Assembly (NCBI GenBank): GCA_030613005.1
Contig: JAUWMV010000008.1
Coordinates: 17,786 to 81,785, forward strand
Direction: 5' to 3'
Length of the DNA stretch: 64,000 nucleotides
Source: a bacterium
GTDB lineage: Bacteria > UBP14 > UBA6098 > B30-G16
A program made the position numbers and the translations under genes. The stretch's first letter is position 1; every line of letters begins with the position of its first letter. The notes beneath the pieces are model-generated. The model ran no database searches, was not told where the DNA came from, and saw only the letters and a program-made list of their open reading frames with translations. This document shows, one piece after another, positions 8,494-17,052 of the stretch.

Positions 8494-10260
8494 TTAATAA
8501 TCCTTTGTAGCTTCAACAACCATAGCGAATATCTGGTCCTTGAAGAAGTTCTTATGCTGAGCTGCTCCGGATGGGCATGATGCTGCACAAGCTCCACATC
8601 CTTCACAAAGAGCTGCATTAACCTCGGCAACCTTCTTTCGCTCATCAACTTTTATTGCTTCATATGGACATGTTTCTTCGCAATATCCACAACCAACACA
8701 GATCTCAGTATCAACACTCGCAATTGTTGGTGTGCGTTTCAATTCCGGTTGACTGAATAATTCAAGAACCTTAGCTGCAGCACCTGATGCTTGAGCCACC
8801 GAATCGGTAATATCCTTTGGATATTGCACCATTCCAGCCATGAATATCCCAGCAATCATCGACTCGAGAGGTCGCAATTTTAAATGCTGCTCTTTTATCC
8901 ATCCGTATTCATCTGTTGCTAATCTTAGATCTTTGAGTATTTTAACTGATCCTGCAGAGGGTATTATAGCCGGTGCAAGAACGACAAGGTCTACATCGAG
9001 CTTAATCGATTCCCCACTGAGAGTATCAGCGCTCCAAACCTGAACTTTATCTCCATTTTGAACAATTCTTGCAGGTTTACCACGGATGAAAGTTACCCAA
9101 TCTTCCTTTGTTCTTTGGTAAAATTCTTCATATCCTTTGCCACCAGTTCTGATATCAATATAAAAGCTGTAAGCAGAACCATTCGGCATGGCTTGCTTAT
9201 ACAGCATTGCCTCTTTGACAAGATATGTACAGCATATTTTAGAACAATATGCAACTCCATGTTCAGGATCTCGAGATCGGACGCAATGAATAAATGCAAC
9301 ACTTTCAGGAATTTTCCCATCGGATGGTCGTTTTACAACACCAGCTGTCGGTCCTGAAGCTGCAAGTAGACGTTCAAATTGAAGAGCATCAATGACATCG
9401 GGAATCTTACCACCACCATATTCAGGGATTTCCATCAATGGATAAAGATCGAATCCCGTAGCAATAACTAAAGCTCCTACATCGAATTCCTCAATTTTAT
9501 CCTTTTGTTTGAAATCTATAGCTTCGGGAACACAAACATCCTCACAAATTCCACAAGAATCGTTTAGGAAATGCATGCAAACATCTTTATCTATGAAAGG
9601 AATATTGGGCACAGCTTGGGGAAAATGCACTGAGACTGCAGGTCTTGAAATCAATCCACGTTCAAAAATTGACGGATGAGGTTTGATTTCTCTATCTGTC
9701 CAATCGGATACATTTATTGCATTTGTTGGACATACAAACTCACAAGCACCACATGTCGAGCATGTCTCTGAATACTCATCCAAAGGAGTAGCGATATACC
9801 TTTCAGAACCTCGTTTTGCAAAACCAATAGCAGAAATATTCATGATCTCATCACAAACTCTAACACACAGTCCACACATTATGCATTTATTGTTCCATTT
9901 TTTAGGATTATGTTTGTATGGCGTTTCGAAAACCTGATACTTCTCTGCTAATTTACATATTTCCTCAGATTCTGGTGCGGAGGCTAACATTAGCTTTAAA
10001 ATGAATTTTCTTGCTCGCAAAACCATTTCAGAGTTGGTTCGAATCTCACCTTCCCAAGCCGGATAAGTGCAAGCTGTTTGCAAAGTTGATTCACCTTTCC
10101 AAATTTTCTCAACTACACAAATCCTACACGATCCAAAAGGATGGAGTGATTTATGATGACAAAGTGTAGGAATTTCTATTCCTAAGTCTCGAGCAACATC
10201 CAAAACAGTTTTGTTCGGATCGGCGTCAACCTTTAAACCATCTATAATGAGCTTACCCAT
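8494..10260 (-). CDS. NuoG/HydA-type iron-sulfur N-terminus fused to the C-terminal half of HdrA
   Basis: A 588-residue iron-sulfur flavoprotein subunit. Residues 1-80 form a [2Fe-2S] ferredoxin domain (Cys34, 45, 48, 64) like the N-terminus of NuoG and [FeFe]-hydrogenase HydA. Two [4Fe-4S] sites follow (Cys126/129/132/136 and 167/170/173/177). The H-C3 cluster motif of NuoG is absent. From about residue 206 the sequence becomes the second half of HdrA: 'VHFPQAVPN', Cys228/236/239/243, 'ALVIATGFDLY', 'HCVRSRD', 'YCSKICC', then two C-terminal [4Fe-4S] motifs (Cys521-531, 552-562). There is no hydrogenase H-cluster domain. The ATG at 10260 is preceded by GGAGG; a longer in-frame start would begin inside that ribosome site. 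It is the last gene of the operon, 20 bp after nuoF, and supplies the half of HdrA missing from the first gene. Confidence 0.85.
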   Translation of the reverse strand: MGKLIIDGLKVDADPNKTVLDVARDLGIEIPTLCHHKSLHPFGSCRICVVEKIWKGESTLQTACTYPAWEGEIRTNSEMVLRARKFILKLMLASAPESEEICKLAEKYQVFETPYKHNPKKWNNKCIMCGLCVRVCDEIMNISAIGFAKRGSERYIATPLDEYSETCSTCGACEFVCPTNAINVSDWTDREIKPHPSIFERGLISRPAVSVHFPQAVPNIPFIDKDVCMHFLNDSCGICEDVCVPEAIDFKQKDKIEEFDVGALVIATGFDLYPLMEIPEYGGGKIPDVIDALQFERLLAASGPTAGVVKRPSDGKIPESVAFIHCVRSRDPEHGVAYCSKICCTYLVKEAMLYKQAMPNGSAYSFYIDIRTGGKGYEEFYQRTKEDWVTFIRGKPARIVQNGDKVQVWSADTLSGESIKLDVDLVVLAPAIIPSAGSVKILKDLRLATDEYGWIKEQHLKLRPLESMIAGIFMAGMVQYPKDITDSVAQASGAAAKVLELFSQPELKRTPTIASVDTEICVGCGYCEETCPYEAIKVDERKKVAEVNAALCEGCGACAASCPSGAAQHKNFFKDQIFAMVVEATKDY

Positions 10261-10280
10261 TAAGGGTTCCTCCAATATAA

Positions 10281-12119
10281 TTATTTTCTTTCTACTGCAT
10301 TAACTGGACATACTTCGTAACAAATACCACATTTAATACAAATCATTGGGTCGATTTCATGGGGGTTTTTCTTTTCACCAGAAATCGCATTCACCGGGCA
10401 ACGTTTTGCACAAAGGGTGCAACCTATGCATTTCTCACTATCTATAATGTATTCTATTAAGGCTTTACAAACACCAGCTGGACATTTCTTATCTCTAATA
10501 TGCGTTTCATATTCATCTTTGAAATATTTCAAAGTCGAAAGAACTGGATTAGGTGCAGACTTTCCAAGTTGACATAGTGAAGTATTTGCGATACCCCACG
10601 CAAGCTCTTGAAGCATATCAAGATGTTCCTCTCGACCTTTACCATCTGTGATCTGACAAAGAATATCATGCATTTGCACTAAACCTTCTCGACATGGAGT
10701 GCACTTTCCGCATGATTCATCCATAAGGTATTTAATAAAAAATTTTGCAGTATCCACCATGCAATTATCTTCGTCGAAAACGATCATCTCGCTCGAGCCC
10801 ATGATTGTTCCCGCTTCTTTCAAACTATCGAAATCCAAATGAAGATCAAGCAAACTCTCTGGTACCAAACCCCCTGAAGGTCCACCAATTTGAACAGCTT
10901 TAAATTTCTTCCCGTTAATCATTCCTCCACCAATATCGAAAATAACTTCCCTAAGAGTTATTCCCATTGGAACTTCTATCAAACCAGTACTATTAACCTT
11001 ACCGACAAGTGAGAATATTTTTGTACCTTTGCTCTTCTCTGAGCCAACTGACGCGTAGCAATCCGCACCACGATTAATTATAAACGGGATATTAGCCCAT
11101 GTTTCTATATTATTTAAAAGTGTTGGTCTATTCCATAATCCTTTTTCGGTAGCATGGATATGTTTAGGTCTTGGAATGGCAGCTTTACCTTCAATAGACG
11201 CAATAAGTGCTGAAGATTCACCAGCAATGAATTCACCGCAACCGCGGCTTATCACTATCTCAAAATCAAAGCCAGATTCAAGGATGTTTTGACCGAGTAT
11301 TCCAAATTCCTTTGCGGACTCGATTGCCAAATTGAAATTTTCAATTGCGAGTGGGTATCCATGACGAACATAAATATATCCTTTATATGCTCCAATTGCA
11401 TAAGCTCCAATAATCATTCCCTCGATTACTGAATGCGGATTACCTTCGGAGATGCTTCGAGCAATAAATGCTCCAGCAGCGTTGCAAATCACATATTTGG
11501 TATCGTTCTTCTCATTACGGCAAAATTTCCATTTCCAGCCTGTGAGGAATCCTCCACCTCCTCTGCCCCTTAATCCAGCTTTTAATATCTCCTCGATAAT
11601 AGCCTCTGGTTCCATAGTTAGTGCTTTTGCCAAAGCTGAATACCCACCAATGCCGATATAGTCATCTATTTTCTTAGGGTTAATATGTTCATTTGACTCA
11701 AATAGTAAACGCATCTGTTTCTTGTAAAATGATATATCAGGTTTATAAACTATCTTCTTTTTAGTTTTTGGGTCATTGTATATTAGTTTGTCGATAATTC
11801 TATCATCAATAATTGTCTCTGTGATAATTTCTGGAACATCTTCTGGTTTAATTTTCTGATAAAATATCTCTTCTGGCTGTATTATCATCAAAGGTCCTCG
11901 CTCGCAAAAACCATGACAACCAGTCGTTAAAACATTGACTACATCAACATCAAGATTGTGTTTCTTAATCTCATCTCTAATAAGTTGTGTAATTTTGTCT
12001 GCACCCAATGCCCTACAACTCGAGCCGTTACATATAGCGATTGTTTTACCTTTATACTTTTCCTTTTTGGTTTGAATTTCTTTTGCAAATGCATTCAATT
12101 GCTGGGAGTTCTTAATCAT
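10281..12119 (-). CDS. NuoF/HydB-type flavoprotein subunit with altered NADH site
   Basis: A 612-residue subunit in HydB order: an N-terminal thioredoxin-like [2Fe-2S] domain (Cys30, 35, 68, 72), the FMN domain with glycine-rich 'GLRGRGGGGFLTGWKW' (182-197), an SLBB-like region, the N3 [4Fe-4S] site (Cys470/473/476 and Cys516) and two C-terminal ferredoxin motifs (Cys564-574, 594-604). Such subunits exchange electrons with NAD(H) through FMN in complex I and bifurcating hydrogenases. Oddity: where the family has 'CNADEG(D/E)PGAF', this protein reads 'CNAAGAF' (212-218), four residues shorter, so the acidic loop beside FMN and NADH is gone. The second site motif reads 'GESSAL', common in anaerobic HydB-like proteins. 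Its ATG overlaps the upstream stop in ATGA, indicating translational coupling. Confidence 0.88.
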   Translation of the reverse strand: MIKNSQQLNAFAKEIQTKKEKYKGKTIAICNGSSCRALGADKITQLIRDEIKKHNLDVDVVNVLTTGCHGFCERGPLMIIQPEEIFYQKIKPEDVPEIITETIIDDRIIDKLIYNDPKTKKKIVYKPDISFYKKQMRLLFESNEHINPKKIDDYIGIGGYSALAKALTMEPEAIIEEILKAGLRGRGGGGFLTGWKWKFCRNEKNDTKYVICNAAGAFIARSISEGNPHSVIEGMIIGAYAIGAYKGYIYVRHGYPLAIENFNLAIESAKEFGILGQNILESGFDFEIVISRGCGEFIAGESSALIASIEGKAAIPRPKHIHATEKGLWNRPTLLNNIETWANIPFIINRGADCYASVGSEKSKGTKIFSLVGKVNSTGLIEVPMGITLREVIFDIGGGMINGKKFKAVQIGGPSGGLVPESLLDLHLDFDSLKEAGTIMGSSEMIVFDEDNCMVDTAKFFIKYLMDESCGKCTPCREGLVQMHDILCQITDGKGREEHLDMLQELAWGIANTSLCQLGKSAPNPVLSTLKYFKDEYETHIRDKKCPAGVCKALIEYIIDSEKCIGCTLCAKRCPVNAISGEKKNPHEIDPMICIKCGICYEVCPVNAVERK

Positions 12120-13402
12120 TGATCACTCCCCCCTTCATAACGATCAAAAAGTGGATTAACATCTGAAGGATCAGCATGAAAATATTCATCATCGATAGTC
12201 ACAACAGGAGCTAATGCACAACAACCAAGACAGTTAACTTCCATAAGACTATATTTATAATCCTGTGTTGTCTCCCCACTTTTAATTCCTAAAAGTTTTT
12301 CAATTTCTTCAAGAACTTTTAAGGCTCCCTTAGTACAACAGGCAGTTCCCACACATACTCCAACTATATGTTCTCCTCTAGGTTCCAAGCTGAAGACATT
12401 ATGAAAAGTGGCTACTTCATAGACTTTTGATAATGGAACTCGAAGTTTCTCGCTGACATACTTTATTGCATCTTGTGGTAGATAATTGAACTTCATGTTA
12501 ACATCCAACAAAACTTGAACGAGCGCTGAGGATTGCCCGACATAAGGCGTAACGCAAGGTTCGATCTTCTCGATGAATTCTTTGTCCATAAATTCACTAT
12601 ATTTAGGAGCATATCTTATCATAGGTTGATTATAAATCGGGCATTCTTGGGTGCAATCGTTACAACCAGTGCATTTTTCCTCATTAATATATCGAGCTTT
12701 TCTGCGAACTTTCGCCTTAAAATTGCCAATATAACCTTCTAATTCATCAAGCTCTGAATAACTTAACAACTCAATATTAGGATGATTTGCAACATCTGTC
12801 ATTTTTGGAGTCATAATACATTGTGGACAATCTAAAGTTGGAAATGTCTCGGATAACTGAATCATCTTCCCGCCAATAGTAGAATCCTGCTCAACGAGAT
12901 ATACTTTATGACCACCATCAGCAATATCCAACGCAGTCTGTATTCCTGCAACACCACCACCAATAACCATTGCACGATTTGTTATCGGAACTGAAGTTTC
13001 TTCCAATGCCATATTACGCTTAACTTTTGCAACGCTTTCACAAATAATAATGAAAGCTTTTTTTGTTGCCAAATCGGGTTGATGCCAGTGGGGCCAAGAA
13101 GCCTGCTCTCTGATGTTGGCAACCTCAAGTTTATATGGATTAAGACCACTATTAGCAGCGACATTTCTAAATGTTCGTTCATGAAGAGTAGGGGAACAAT
13201 GTGAAGTAACAACCGCATCAAGTTGATGCTCTTTAATCATATCGCCAACAAGTTCCTGCCCTGGCGTTGAGCATAAGTAGGGATTATCTATTACAAATGT
13301 TACGTCGGGTATCTGAGCTACTTTTTTCTTCAAAGCATCTATGTCAACCGCACCGGAGATATTGTGACCACAATGGCAAATGAAAACTCCTATTCTCGAC
13401 AT
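12116..13402 (-). CDS. N-terminal half of HdrA fused to NuoE
   Basis: A 428-residue fusion. Residues 1-125 are the HdrA N-terminal domain ('GVFICHCGHNIS', 'SHCSPTLHERTFR', 'NIREQ'). Residues 143-235 form the first half of the HdrA flavin domain with 'VIGGGVAG' (147-153), 'IGGKM' and 'LDCPQCIMTPKM'. A [4Fe-4S] motif lies at Cys244/247/250/254, and the HdrA sequence stops soon after. Residues 285-428 are NuoE: a helical bundle then a thioredoxin-like [2Fe-2S] domain (Cys350, 355, 391, 395). The rest of HdrA is encoded two genes downstream. The ATG at 13402 is chosen because AAGGAG stands 8 bp upstream and the protein then begins exactly like HdrA. HdrA usually has Cys in 'NIREQCSW'; here it is 'NIREQASW'. 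First gene of the operon. Confidence 0.87.
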   Translation of the reverse strand: MSRIGVFICHCGHNISGAVDIDALKKKVAQIPDVTFVIDNPYLCSTPGQELVGDMIKEHQLDAVVTSHCSPTLHERTFRNVAANSGLNPYKLEVANIREQASWPHWHQPDLATKKAFIIICESVAKVKRNMALEETSVPITNRAMVIGGGVAGIQTALDIADGGHKVYLVEQDSTIGGKMIQLSETFPTLDCPQCIMTPKMTDVANHPNIELLSYSELDELEGYIGNFKAKVRRKARYINEEKCTGCNDCTQECPIYNQPMIRYAPKYSEFMDKEFIEKIEPCVTPYVGQSSALVQVLLDVNMKFNYLPQDAIKYVSEKLRVPLSKVYEVATFHNVFSLEPRGEHIVGVCVGTACCTKGALKVLEEIEKLLGIKSGETTQDYKYSLMEVNCLGCCALAPVVTIDDEYFHADPSDVNPLFDRYEGGSDQ

Positions 13403-13436
13403 CCATGCGCTCCTTATTGAAGAATTGTCTATCAAA

Positions 13437-13462
13437 TTTATAGACAAAGGTTTTAACGTCAA
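13437..13462 (-). promoter_or_regulatory. Possible promoter of the HdrA/NuoEF operon
   Basis: On the minus strand, TTGACG (13457-13462) and TATAAA (13437-13442) precede the first gene. The 14-bp spacer is short for a sigma70 promoter, so this is tentative. Confidence 0.3.
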
Positions 13463-13572
13463 GAGGAAACGAAAAATTTACAGGATTATATTGGATAAAA
13501 AAATTGAAATGTAATCAACGTATGTTTTATATACATTCAATGAAAATCAAAAGTCTAAACGAATTATGAGAA

Positions 13573-14313
13573 TCACCACTTCATTCCTCTAAATAATCGA
13601 CTTATCATCTGAATTTCATTCTCATCCTCGATTCTACCTAACTCAAAACTATAGGCTATGACCGAATACCAGAAATACTCGCCACTTTCGGGAAGATATC
13701 GCCAATTGCTGTCATCAGGACTATATCTAAAATAATAGTTATACAAATTAGTATCTGTTTGTGCAATAAAATTACTAATAAATATTGGAGACGAATATAT
13801 CCCTAAACTATCGCTTAGCTTAACCCTATAAGCATTTGCACCGTAAACATTACCCCATGCAAATGAAATCCTATCATGCCTTGTATGCGACATACTATGG
13901 TAAAGACCGAACCAACTTGCCAGAGTATCACTACTTAGAAAATCAGTTAATATTATAGAACTATCGTGGGAGTAATTTAGAATAAACGTATAAATCCCTG
14001 GATCAGGCAGTGTGTTGCTCATTTCTATATCTGCAGTAATATATCGCAAATGCCCCGATCCTTTCCAATAGCTTATCAGTAATAATGTATCATTATTAGG
14101 AGTAACGAGTCGTGCTTCGATAATTCCATTCCCGCCTGCATTAGCCATAAGACCGAACAAATCACCGAATCGCTCGATGAAAACGTCAGCATAAACATCC
14201 GCAGGAATGCTATTATTAGTCGGATTAGAAGAATTATCAGTACATCCGATCCAAATGTATGCTGAAATGAAAATTGAAGCAAAAAGAACAAAGTATCTTT
14301 TTTTCGATCTCAT
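13573..14313 (-). CDS. Predicted lipoprotein of unknown function
   Basis: A 246-residue protein with a lipoprotein signal: basic N-terminus (MRSKKR), hydrophobic stretch, then 'YIWIGC' with Cys23 as the likely lipidated residue, followed by a Ser/Asn-rich linker. The mature part looks rich in beta strand and resembles a fibronectin-type domain ('WGNVYGANAYRVKLSDS', about 150-166), as in Fn3-like modules of other exported proteins in this window. I do not recognise a family. It lies between the HdrA/NuoEF operon and a tRNA-Thr gene, all on the minus strand, and is probably not functionally linked to either. Confidence 0.6.
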   Translation of the reverse strand: MRSKKRYFVLFASIFISAYIWIGCTDNSSNPTNNSIPADVYADVFIERFGDLFGLMANAGGNGIIEARLVTPNNDTLLLISYWKGSGHLRYITADIEMSNTLPDPGIYTFILNYSHDSSIILTDFLSSDTLASWFGLYHSMSHTRHDRISFAWGNVYGANAYRVKLSDSLGIYSSPIFISNFIAQTDTNLYNYYFRYSPDDSNWRYLPESGEYFWYSVIAYSFELGRIEDENEIQMISRLFRGMKW

Positions 14314-14338
14314 AATAAACCTTTAAAATTTGATCCAA

Positions 14339-14411
14339 AGCTGGCGGTGGGATTCGAACCCACTACCTGCGCATTACGAGTGCGCTGCTCTACCAACTGA
14401 GCTACGCCAGC
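14339..14411 (-). tRNA. tRNA-Thr (anticodon CGU)
   Basis: A complete cloverleaf on the minus strand: acceptor GCTGGCG pairs with CGCCAGC, D-arm GCTC/GAGC, anticodon stem GCGCA/TGCGC with loop CTCGTAA (anticodon CGT, reading ACG), and T-arm GTGGG-TTCGAAT-CCCAC. The discriminator is U. CCA is not encoded. Confidence 0.95.
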
Positions 14412-14445
14412 AGTAAAACCGAGTTGCCTAAGTTAGAAAGTTACG

Positions 14446-16278
14446 TTATCTGTTTATCCTTAAAACACCACTTTTGCTAGCCCAGACAAAATATCCTATC
14501 CCAGAAAACAACTTTTCAGGTTCAACAAACATTTTAGCCTTGGCATTGTATGAAAAGATAATCATAGAGCCAGTTATAAGATCGTCTGGGTATATCTCAA
14601 TAGATCGGATAGGAAATCCATCATGTCCCGCAGGAACACCTATCATATTCCAGCCAGGATTCACAGCAATATCAAAAGAACGTGCTGGAATATCCCCATG
14701 TACAACAAACATCGTATCCACCGTGGAAAGTATCCAATATCCAATGCCGGGTTCGACAGTTTGCACTTCTTCGTATAAGAATTTTCGTGATTCTACATCA
14801 AAATTACCTGCATAAGCAATTCTGCCAACAGCCATCGGGAAAACATCAACAACCGAATCCTTATCAACAAAAACAGGCAAACTAATAAGATTCCAACCTC
14901 GCCTTATATGATAGTATGCTTCGTTATCCCTATATTCAACGATATATCGAATCATATAGATTGAATCTCTGACTTCCAACCAATCTGCACCATTGTAATC
15001 GAAAGATTTAGCACCGAAACTTGTATCTATCCCAATTGCGAAATATCTGTCATCAACTATACATGCAGCAAAAATCGGTTCATCAACAATAAAGGTCTTC
15101 CAACTTGACACATTAACATCTCTCCAACCTGGTATAGCAGAGAGAGCAGCTATCCAATCAACTAACACCGAATCTGGAGTCGTATCCGCAGCAGACGTTA
15201 ATATTTGAGGTCTAAAGTTGCCAGCATTCGTAACCATTATTAGCAGCGAACGAAGTTTTCCAATTCTTTCAAACGGCAAATATGTAGCCCAACCTCTGCC
15301 AGAAGTCCAGCTTGCTGTGGCATCGATCAAACCGTCATCTACTTTCACTGTATCGTAAGTCGCAGTTATGTCGTCGTTTCTGGGAACCGCATAAGCCATT
15401 TTCGAAAACTGTGAATAAGTAGTAGGACCGTATTTTGCTCGGACAGCATAGTAATACCCCTTATCGTTTACTGCACTGGTATCATTGTAAAATGTATCAG
15501 TATCGCTTGTAGAAGCCAAAAATACTAGTAAATCCGGATCTGGACTACTCGAACGGAACAATTCATAACCTGTAAGACCTGGAGGCGGCATAAAAAACCT
15601 ACTCTCGTGCACTGGTTCATTCACGCTTTTAACAACTTTCGCAATTGGTAATTCTCTCAGCGTACCATCCCTGTATGCAACGATAGCATGAATCCAATAG
15701 TCACCATCGAAAGGTTCTAATGAAACCGGTGCATGATAATGATAGCTTCGTCCCGATGGAATTGTATCTGCAATAACTATTCCAGGTGTAGGTGTCGTCC
15801 ATGGTGTATCAATCATTCCCATTCCAATATGAAATGTGTCTCCAGCATTGAAAATAAGACCATGATCAGCCAAATAGACGGTGTCCCAACAGAAATGAAG
15901 TTCTGTGGTTTCAGGATATGCAAGCAAAGGAGTAAAAATATCAGGACCACCAATTGTATTATCTTTAAAAACTTGAATTTGTACTCGGACACCGGGAAAC
16001 ATATAAGCGCCGTAATATCTCATAGCTATTAAGGAACATCGAGCATCTGCAACATATCTTACTGAAATGATATCAAAAACGCTAGAATTATCGGTTTTAC
16101 CCGATGTTCCATCGTCGGCTCTCCATAGAACTAATTCAATTGGTTCTATTGGGGGTTTCCAATAAAGTTCCACTCGAGAATCCAAATTGCTAATTGCGAT
16201 CAATTCTCTTGCAGGTTCTTGTGCTATTAGCCCTGAAAATAAAAGCAAAAGAAACATAAATATAATTGTCCTTCTCAT
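14446..16278 (-). CDS. Secreted protein with Fn3-like region and tandem 'GWNLISLP' modules
   Basis: A 610-residue exported protein with an N-terminal signal peptide ending in 'GLIA/QEPA'. A fibronectin-like stretch (about 195-300) contains 'PPGLTGYELFRSS' and 'GYYYAVRAKYG'. The C-terminal 150 residues hold two copies of a module that starts 'GWNLISLP' or 'GWNMIGVP' and ends 'GIGYWIL' or 'GIGYFVW'. The same paired module occurs in the 1160-residue protein at 32469-35951. Its function is unknown; such proteins are usually surface-exposed or released. The ATG at 16278 shares one base with the dapB stop (TGATG), and the AGGAGG lies inside the dapB 3' end, so it is translationally coupled to a lysine/peptidoglycan gene. 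No FlgD-like sorting domain is present. Confidence 0.7.
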   Translation of the reverse strand: MRRTIIFMFLLLLFSGLIAQEPARELIAISNLDSRVELYWKPPIEPIELVLWRADDGTSGKTDNSSVFDIISVRYVADARCSLIAMRYYGAYMFPGVRVQIQVFKDNTIGGPDIFTPLLAYPETTELHFCWDTVYLADHGLIFNAGDTFHIGMGMIDTPWTTPTPGIVIADTIPSGRSYHYHAPVSLEPFDGDYWIHAIVAYRDGTLRELPIAKVVKSVNEPVHESRFFMPPPGLTGYELFRSSSPDPDLLVFLASTSDTDTFYNDTSAVNDKGYYYAVRAKYGPTTYSQFSKMAYAVPRNDDITATYDTVKVDDGLIDATASWTSGRGWATYLPFERIGKLRSLLIMVTNAGNFRPQILTSAADTTPDSVLVDWIAALSAIPGWRDVNVSSWKTFIVDEPIFAACIVDDRYFAIGIDTSFGAKSFDYNGADWLEVRDSIYMIRYIVEYRDNEAYYHIRRGWNLISLPVFVDKDSVVDVFPMAVGRIAYAGNFDVESRKFLYEEVQTVEPGIGYWILSTVDTMFVVHGDIPARSFDIAVNPGWNMIGVPAGHDGFPIRSIEIYPDDLITGSMIIFSYNAKAKMFVEPEKLFSGIGYFVWASKSGVLRINR

Positions 16279-17042
16279 CACACACCTCCTATAATACTTT
16301 TTACAAGGTCGTCCATCGAATAAAATCCAGGTGGTTTCCCCTTAATCCAAAGGACTGCATTAAAAGCACCCTTTGCAAAAAGTTTTCTATTTTTCGCTCT
16401 ATGAATAAAAATAATCTCTTCGTCATCATCAGCAAAAAGAATTTGATGTTCACCTGTAATCTCTCCTGCTCTAAGCGAATGAATTCCTACTTGGCCCATT
16501 GGACGCTCTCCAGTATGACCTTTTCGACCAAATATTATTGAATCGTTTCTAAGATTTCTCGCTTCGAGTATTTTATTTGCAAAATATAATGCTGTTCCGC
16601 TTGGCGAATCTACTTTGTGTCTATGATGAATTTCTATAATCTCAGAATCTGCATCCGCAAAAGTTTTTGCAGTGATCTTACAGAATTCGCTGAGAATTCC
16701 AACTCCAAGTGACATGTTTTCAGCGTAAAAAATCGGAATAGTAGATGAATATTTTTTCAACCTAAGCTTTAAATCTGAAGAAAGCCCTGTTGTTCCTGAA
16801 ATTAGCGGTATCATTCGAGAAACACACCAGTCCGCAATCTTTATTAAGCCTTCAGGAGAGGAGAAATCGATAGCACAATCGATATCTGTCGGCAAATCTT
16901 CAATATCAGAATAAACAGGAATATCTATAATCGATGTCCTAGTTTTATCAAAGCCAGCAACTATACACATAGCATTATCTTCTGCTGACTCAACAAGTGA
17001 ATGTCCCATTTTCCCAAGAATGCCGGAAATTACTATTCGCAA
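16278..17042 (-). CDS. dapB: 4-hydroxy-tetrahydrodipicolinate reductase
   Basis: A 254-residue protein of the usual DapB length. It reduces hydroxy-tetrahydrodipicolinate with NAD(P)H in the diaminopimelate/lysine pathway. The Rossmann N-terminus shows 'VISGILGKMGHSL' (the GxxGxMG dinucleotide motif), 'DFSSPEG' and 'SGTTGL'. The diagnostic substrate-binding motif 'EIHHRHKVDSPSGTA' (near 140-155) contains the catalytic His pair and Lys. The start is a TTG at 17042 with GGGAGG five bases upstream; no better ATG exists. It follows dapA by 10 bp and overlaps the next gene by one base, forming a dapA-dapB-secreted-protein unit. Confidence 0.95.
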   Translation of the reverse strand: MRIVISGILGKMGHSLVESAEDNAMCIVAGFDKTRTSIIDIPVYSDIEDLPTDIDCAIDFSSPEGLIKIADWCVSRMIPLISGTTGLSSDLKLRLKKYSSTIPIFYAENMSLGVGILSEFCKITAKTFADADSEIIEIHHRHKVDSPSGTALYFANKILEARNLRNDSIIFGRKGHTGERPMGQVGIHSLRAGEITGEHQILFADDDEEIIFIHRAKNRKLFAKGAFNAVLWIKGKPPGFYSMDDLVKSIIGGV

Positions 17043-17052
17043 TATTTCCTCC

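Noticed and set aside
8494..13402. An electron-bifurcating [FeFe]-hydrogenase (HydABC)
   Set aside because: NuoE- and NuoF-like subunits and a HydA-like N-terminus are present, but the third protein lacks any H-cluster motif; it continues as HdrA instead.
13403..13462. A 20-residue N-terminal extension of the HdrA-NuoE protein
   Set aside because: It starts in a promoter-like TTGACG, and HdrA proteins begin at the downstream ATG, which has a good ribosome site.
14474..14885. Open frames on the plus strand over the secreted protein gene
   Set aside because: They are antisense to a well-supported gene and have no start signals or family likeness; the same holds for similar frames across the window.
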